Positions 4,300 through 6,347 of a DNA stretch of 6,347 bases are shown here, one piece after another (the stretch's first letter is position 1; every line of letters begins with the position of its first letter). Source of the DNA: Chloroflexota bacterium (lineage in GTDB: Bacteria; Chloroflexota; Dehalococcoidia; SAR202; UBA11138). A program made the translations under genes and the position numbers. Location of the stretch: positions 1-6,347 of the forward strand of contig JADFHV010000128.1 of assembly GCA_022566975.1 (NCBI GenBank), written 5' to 3'. The notes under the pieces are model-generated. The model saw only the letters and a program-made list of their open reading frames with translations. It was not told the DNA's origin and did not search any database.

Positions 4300-5306
4300 T
4301 CGGTCTGACCACCTCCGTGTACTGGCGAGGCTCGTCCGGCGAGGGGCTGCACGGCTTCTATATCCCGTCGGAGCTCTGCCTTCTCCTCTTCAGAAAGGTC
4401 GACCAGGGGCGGCCTGACGTGCCCGTGCGCCATTCCCATGAGCTCGCCCCAGTACTTGCACATTGGCACCGGCAGGGCGCCATTGAACTTCTGAACAGTC
4501 CTTCCCCACCACCGGTCAGAGACCTGCTTGATGGGACGTATGTGGGCGTCGTAGAACTCCTCATCCAGATCGCCGCTCATCGCCTTGTCTATGAACTGCA
4601 CGTAGTAGTTGTGGCCCGGCGTGTCGAAACGCCAGTCTGACGTGTTGGCGAACATCACCTGCTGCTCGAAGCCGAGCTCCCTGCCCTTGAACAGGACCCA
4701 CTCGTCGGGGGTGCTTATTATCGATTCCTGACCGATCAGGAGGTGCGTCTCGACGGAAAGCTCCTGGTTGAAGCTCGCCTCTTTGACGCCTACCACGTTC
4801 TCGATCCCGCATATGCGTTCGAGCCCCTGGGCGCTCATCACCATCCCGAACTGGGGTGAGTTGTAGAACATGATGGCCAGGCCGGTGTTGTCCGCCAGCA
4901 GCCTCACCCAATCGATCACCTGCTGCTCCGTCTTGGTCACCATGTAGGGCGGGGCCACAATGAGCAGATCGAACCCGACCCCCTCCGCGTGTTGAGCGAG
5001 GGAGAGCATGTCTCTGGCGGAGGTGTGTGTCACGTGGGCCCCAATCGGCCATTCTCCGGCAGCCTCGTCGCTGACGATGTCGTAGACGCGCGTCCGCTCC
5101 TCGTGTGTCAGGCTCCAGAACTCACCCATACCCCAGGTACAGCCCCCGCCGCGCGTGCCAAGGGAACGGACTCGCCGAATGTTCTCCCTCAGACCCTGTT
5201 CGTCGATCTCATCGTCGGGGGTGAACGGGGTCATGAGCGTAGTCCACTGTCCACGCAGAGTCTCTTGGGCCCACTCCCGCGATTCGCCTTTAGTGTATTC
5301 GGCCAA
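4296..5306 (-). CDS. Dihydrodipicolinate synthase/N-acetylneuraminate lyase family protein
   Basis: A Schiff-base TIM-barrel aldolase/lyase of the DapA/NanA superfamily (336 residues against about 290-310 usual; the surplus is mainly at the two ends). The N-terminal strand carries TLMTPFTPDDEID (23-35). The catalytic tyrosine is Y148 in FYNSP, and the Schiff-base lysine is K175 in VVGVKEAS. The substrate-carboxylate loop, usually GTTGE or GSTGE, reads W-G-M-G-E (58-62). It therefore lacks the paired threonines that relay protons in true dihydrodipicolinate synthase, which argues against lysine biosynthesis and for a different keto-acid substrate. The start is TTG 5306: GGAG sits seven bases upstream (plus 5314-5317), and the nearby ATG is out of frame. 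The end overlaps the MfnB-like start as ATGA, so the two are translationally coupled. Family assignment is firm; substrate unknown. Confidence 0.92.
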   Translation of the reverse strand: MAEYTKGESREWAQETLRGQWTTLMTPFTPDDEIDEQGLRENIRRVRSLGTRGGGCTWGMGEFWSLTHEERTRVYDIVSDEAAGEWPIGAHVTHTSARDMLSLAQHAEGVGFDLLIVAPPYMVTKTEQQVIDWVRLLADNTGLAIMFYNSPQFGMVMSAQGLERICGIENVVGVKEASFNQELSVETHLLIGQESIISTPDEWVLFKGRELGFEQQVMFANTSDWRFDTPGHNYYVQFIDKAMSGDLDEEFYDAHIRPIKQVSDRWWGRTVQKFNGALPVPMCKYWGELMGMAHGHVRPPLVDLSEEEKAELRRDIEAVQPLAGRASPVHGGGQTE

Positions 5307-5313
5307 AGTCCTT

Positions 5314-5317
5314 CTCC
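5314..5317 (-). promoter_or_regulatory. Ribosome binding site fixing the TTG start of the lyase
   Basis: GGAG on the minus strand, seven bases before TTG 5306-5304. A tempting ATG at about 5320 lies in another frame (it would read GGA GAA GGA CTT TGG), so the TTG is the supported start. Confidence 0.65.
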
Positions 5318-5320
5318 CAT

Positions 5321-5354
5321 GAGCCGGCTGGCGAAGAGATATTCGCCCCGGCTC
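5321..5354 (-). promoter_or_regulatory. Stem-loop in the hemA-lyase gap, next to the ribosome site
   Basis: GAGCCGG (5321-5327) pairs with CCGGCTC (5348-5354), and GGCGAA (5330-5335) pairs with TTCGCC (5342-5347). This gives 13 base pairs, one two-base bulge and a six-base loop. It lies in the 89-base gap after the hemA stop and ends only three bases before the lyase GGAG site. No T-tract follows, so it is not a canonical terminator. It could separate hemA expression from the downstream genes by mRNA processing, or modulate translation of the lyase. The structure is seen; the role is inferred. Confidence 0.5.
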
Positions 5355-5395
5355 AGCCGCTCAGGTGCCGGACACGGTCGGTTCCCATCTAAGTC

Positions 5396-6347
5396 CTAAG
5401 GTTGCGTCCAGAGCCGGAATAAGTCCCGCTCCTCATCGGGTCCATCCTCCCCGCGCCCCTGTCGGAGGGATTTGGTCCGCTCGTGCAGAAGCCTGTTGAC
5501 GATGGACTTGGTCAGTGCCTCTACCACTTGCCGGTGCTCGCTCGCGAGGTCCGGCATCCTGCGCATGGCGCGCTCCAACTCTCTCTCCCGGATAGCCTCG
5601 GCCTGGGTGCGGAGCCCCTTGATAAGGTCGATTCCCTCCAGGGACTCCCACCACCTCATGAAGCGTGTCAGCTCCTGCTCGACGATCGACTCCGCTTCGA
5701 CCGCGGCACGCCTACGCGAGGCGAGGTTTTCCTCGGCTATCGATGACAGGTCGTCGATGTTGTAGAGCCTCACACCATCCAAGGAGGCAACCTCCGGGTC
5801 CACGTCCCTGGGCACCGCGAGGTCGAAAAAGAAAAGGGGACCTGTGCGCCGCCGGCCGACGACCGCTGTGACCATGCTCAGGGTAACGATGTAGTCGGGA
5901 GAGTCGGTGGCTGCGACAACAATGTCCGCCCCGGAGAGAGCGTCCTCTATGTCCTCGAAGGGCACCACCCGACCACCCAGACCCCGGGCCAACTCATCCG
6001 CCCGGGCCATGGTCCGGTTGGCGATCATCAGCTCGCCCACACCGGCGGTCCGTAGCGCGTTGGCGACCAGCCGGCCGGCCTCTCCGGCGCCTATAAGAAG
6101 CACCCGCTGCCCCTGGAGAGTGCCCAGGACCTGCTGGGCCAGCTTTACACCGGCGTAGCTGATGGACAGGGCGTTTCGGCCGACGTCGGTCTCCTCGCGG
6201 ACCCGGCGCCCCGTGCGAACGGCGGCATGAAAGAGGCCGACCTGCGGGACCTGTAGGGACTGAGACTCCGACGCCACGCTCAGGGCGTCCCGGACCTGGC
6301 CAAGGATCTGGGACTCTCCGACGATCATGGAGTCAAGCCCGCTGGCT
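5396..6347 (-). CDS. hemA: Glutamyl-tRNA reductase, 5' end cut by window edge
   Basis: Reduces the glutamyl group on tRNA-Glu to glutamate-1-semialdehyde with NADPH, the first step of C5 tetrapyrrole synthesis. The visible 316 residues begin within the family signature ASGLDSMIVGESQILGQV and continue into GRRVREETDVGRNALSISYAGVKLA. The NADPH-binding domain follows, with VLLIGAGEAG (GAGEAG at residues 86-91 of the fragment) and IANRT. A helical C-terminal dimerisation region with VNRLLHERTKSLRQ ends in DLFRLWTQP and TAG. About 100 N-terminal residues, including the catalytic cysteine and most of the glutamate/tRNA-binding domain, lie outside the window, so activity cannot be checked. The ATG at 6328 is internal, not the start: coding continues to the window end. 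No other heme gene is seen; the next gene downstream is the DapA-type lyase after an 89-base gap holding a strong hairpin. Confidence 0.97.
   Translation of the reverse strand, partial: ASGLDSMIVGESQILGQVRDALSVASESQSLQVPQVGLFHAAVRTGRRVREETDVGRNALSISYAGVKLAQQVLGTLQGQRVLLIGAGEAGRLVANALRTAGVGELMIANRTMARADELARGLGGRVVPFEDIEDALSGADIVVAATDSPDYIVTLSMVTAVVGRRRTGPLFFFDLAVPRDVDPEVASLDGVRLYNIDDLSSIAEENLASRRRAAVEAESIVEQELTRFMRWWESLEGIDLIKGLRTQAEAIRERELERAMRRMPDLASEHRQVVEALTKSIVNRLLHERTKSLRQGRGEDGPDEERDLFRLWTQP

Noticed and set aside
4296..5306. Bona fide dapA (lysine biosynthesis)
   Set aside because: The GTTGE motif is replaced by WGMGE and the neighbours are not lysine genes, so only the superfamily is assigned.
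1..6347. tRNA or rRNA genes, phage genes, defence systems
   Set aside because: No cloverleaf-like or rRNA sequence, integrase, transposase, nuclease or toxin-antitoxin signature was seen on either strand.

Overview
The window looks like a piece of a GC-rich bacterial chromosome (about 60% G+C by eye in the genes). The gene content (paired single-domain TrkA proteins, prephenate dehydratase, YtxG/YtxH-like envelope proteins, a DapA-family lyase, an MfnB-like protein and glutamyl-tRNA reductase) and the use of TTG starts would fit an uncultured Chloroflexota/Dehalococcoidia-type organism. That placement is inference from gene content, not a phylogenetic result.

Layout. Bases 1-314 hold no convincing gene. 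They contain a cluster of short 'TCCAGAATCCTGTA'-type direct repeats, a pair of 18-base inverted repeats spaced like the ends of a ~150 bp MITE-like element, and an AT-rich patch. Bases 315-560 (minus) carry what looks like the 3' remnant of an unrecognised gene. A plus-strand operon follows: two tandem RCK_N/TrkA_N proteins (561-1010 and 1012-1443), then prephenate dehydratase pheA (1440-2276). The genes are 1 base apart or overlap by ATGA. A strong symmetric hairpin (2282-2310) closes this operon where it meets the convergent minus-strand block.

Minus-strand block, in transcription order: hemA (6347-5396, 5' end outside the window); a DapA/N-acetylneuraminate-lyase-family protein (5306-4296, TTG start); an MfnB/DUF556 protein with a C-terminal TusA-like domain (4299-3304), overlapping the lyase by ATGA; a structured 166-base gap with a candidate promoter; a DUF948/YtxG-like membrane protein (3137-2802, TTG start); and a YtxH-like protein with five 11-residue repeats (2812-2360), overlapping the previous gene by 11 bases.

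How they work together. PheA makes phenylpyruvate for phenylalanine. HemA starts C5 tetrapyrrole synthesis. The two TrkA-type proteins should be NAD(H)- or nucleotide-sensing subunits for a potassium transporter encoded elsewhere. The YtxG/YtxH pair is probably envelope- or stress-associated. The most unusual unit is the translationally coupled DapA-like lyase plus MfnB-TusA fusion. The first domain keeps the lysines and aspartate expected of (5-formylfuran-3-yl)methyl phosphate synthase, but it is joined to a sulfur-carrier-like fold and sits beside a Schiff-base lyase with an altered GTTGE motif. No other methanofuran or C1-transfer gene is visible.
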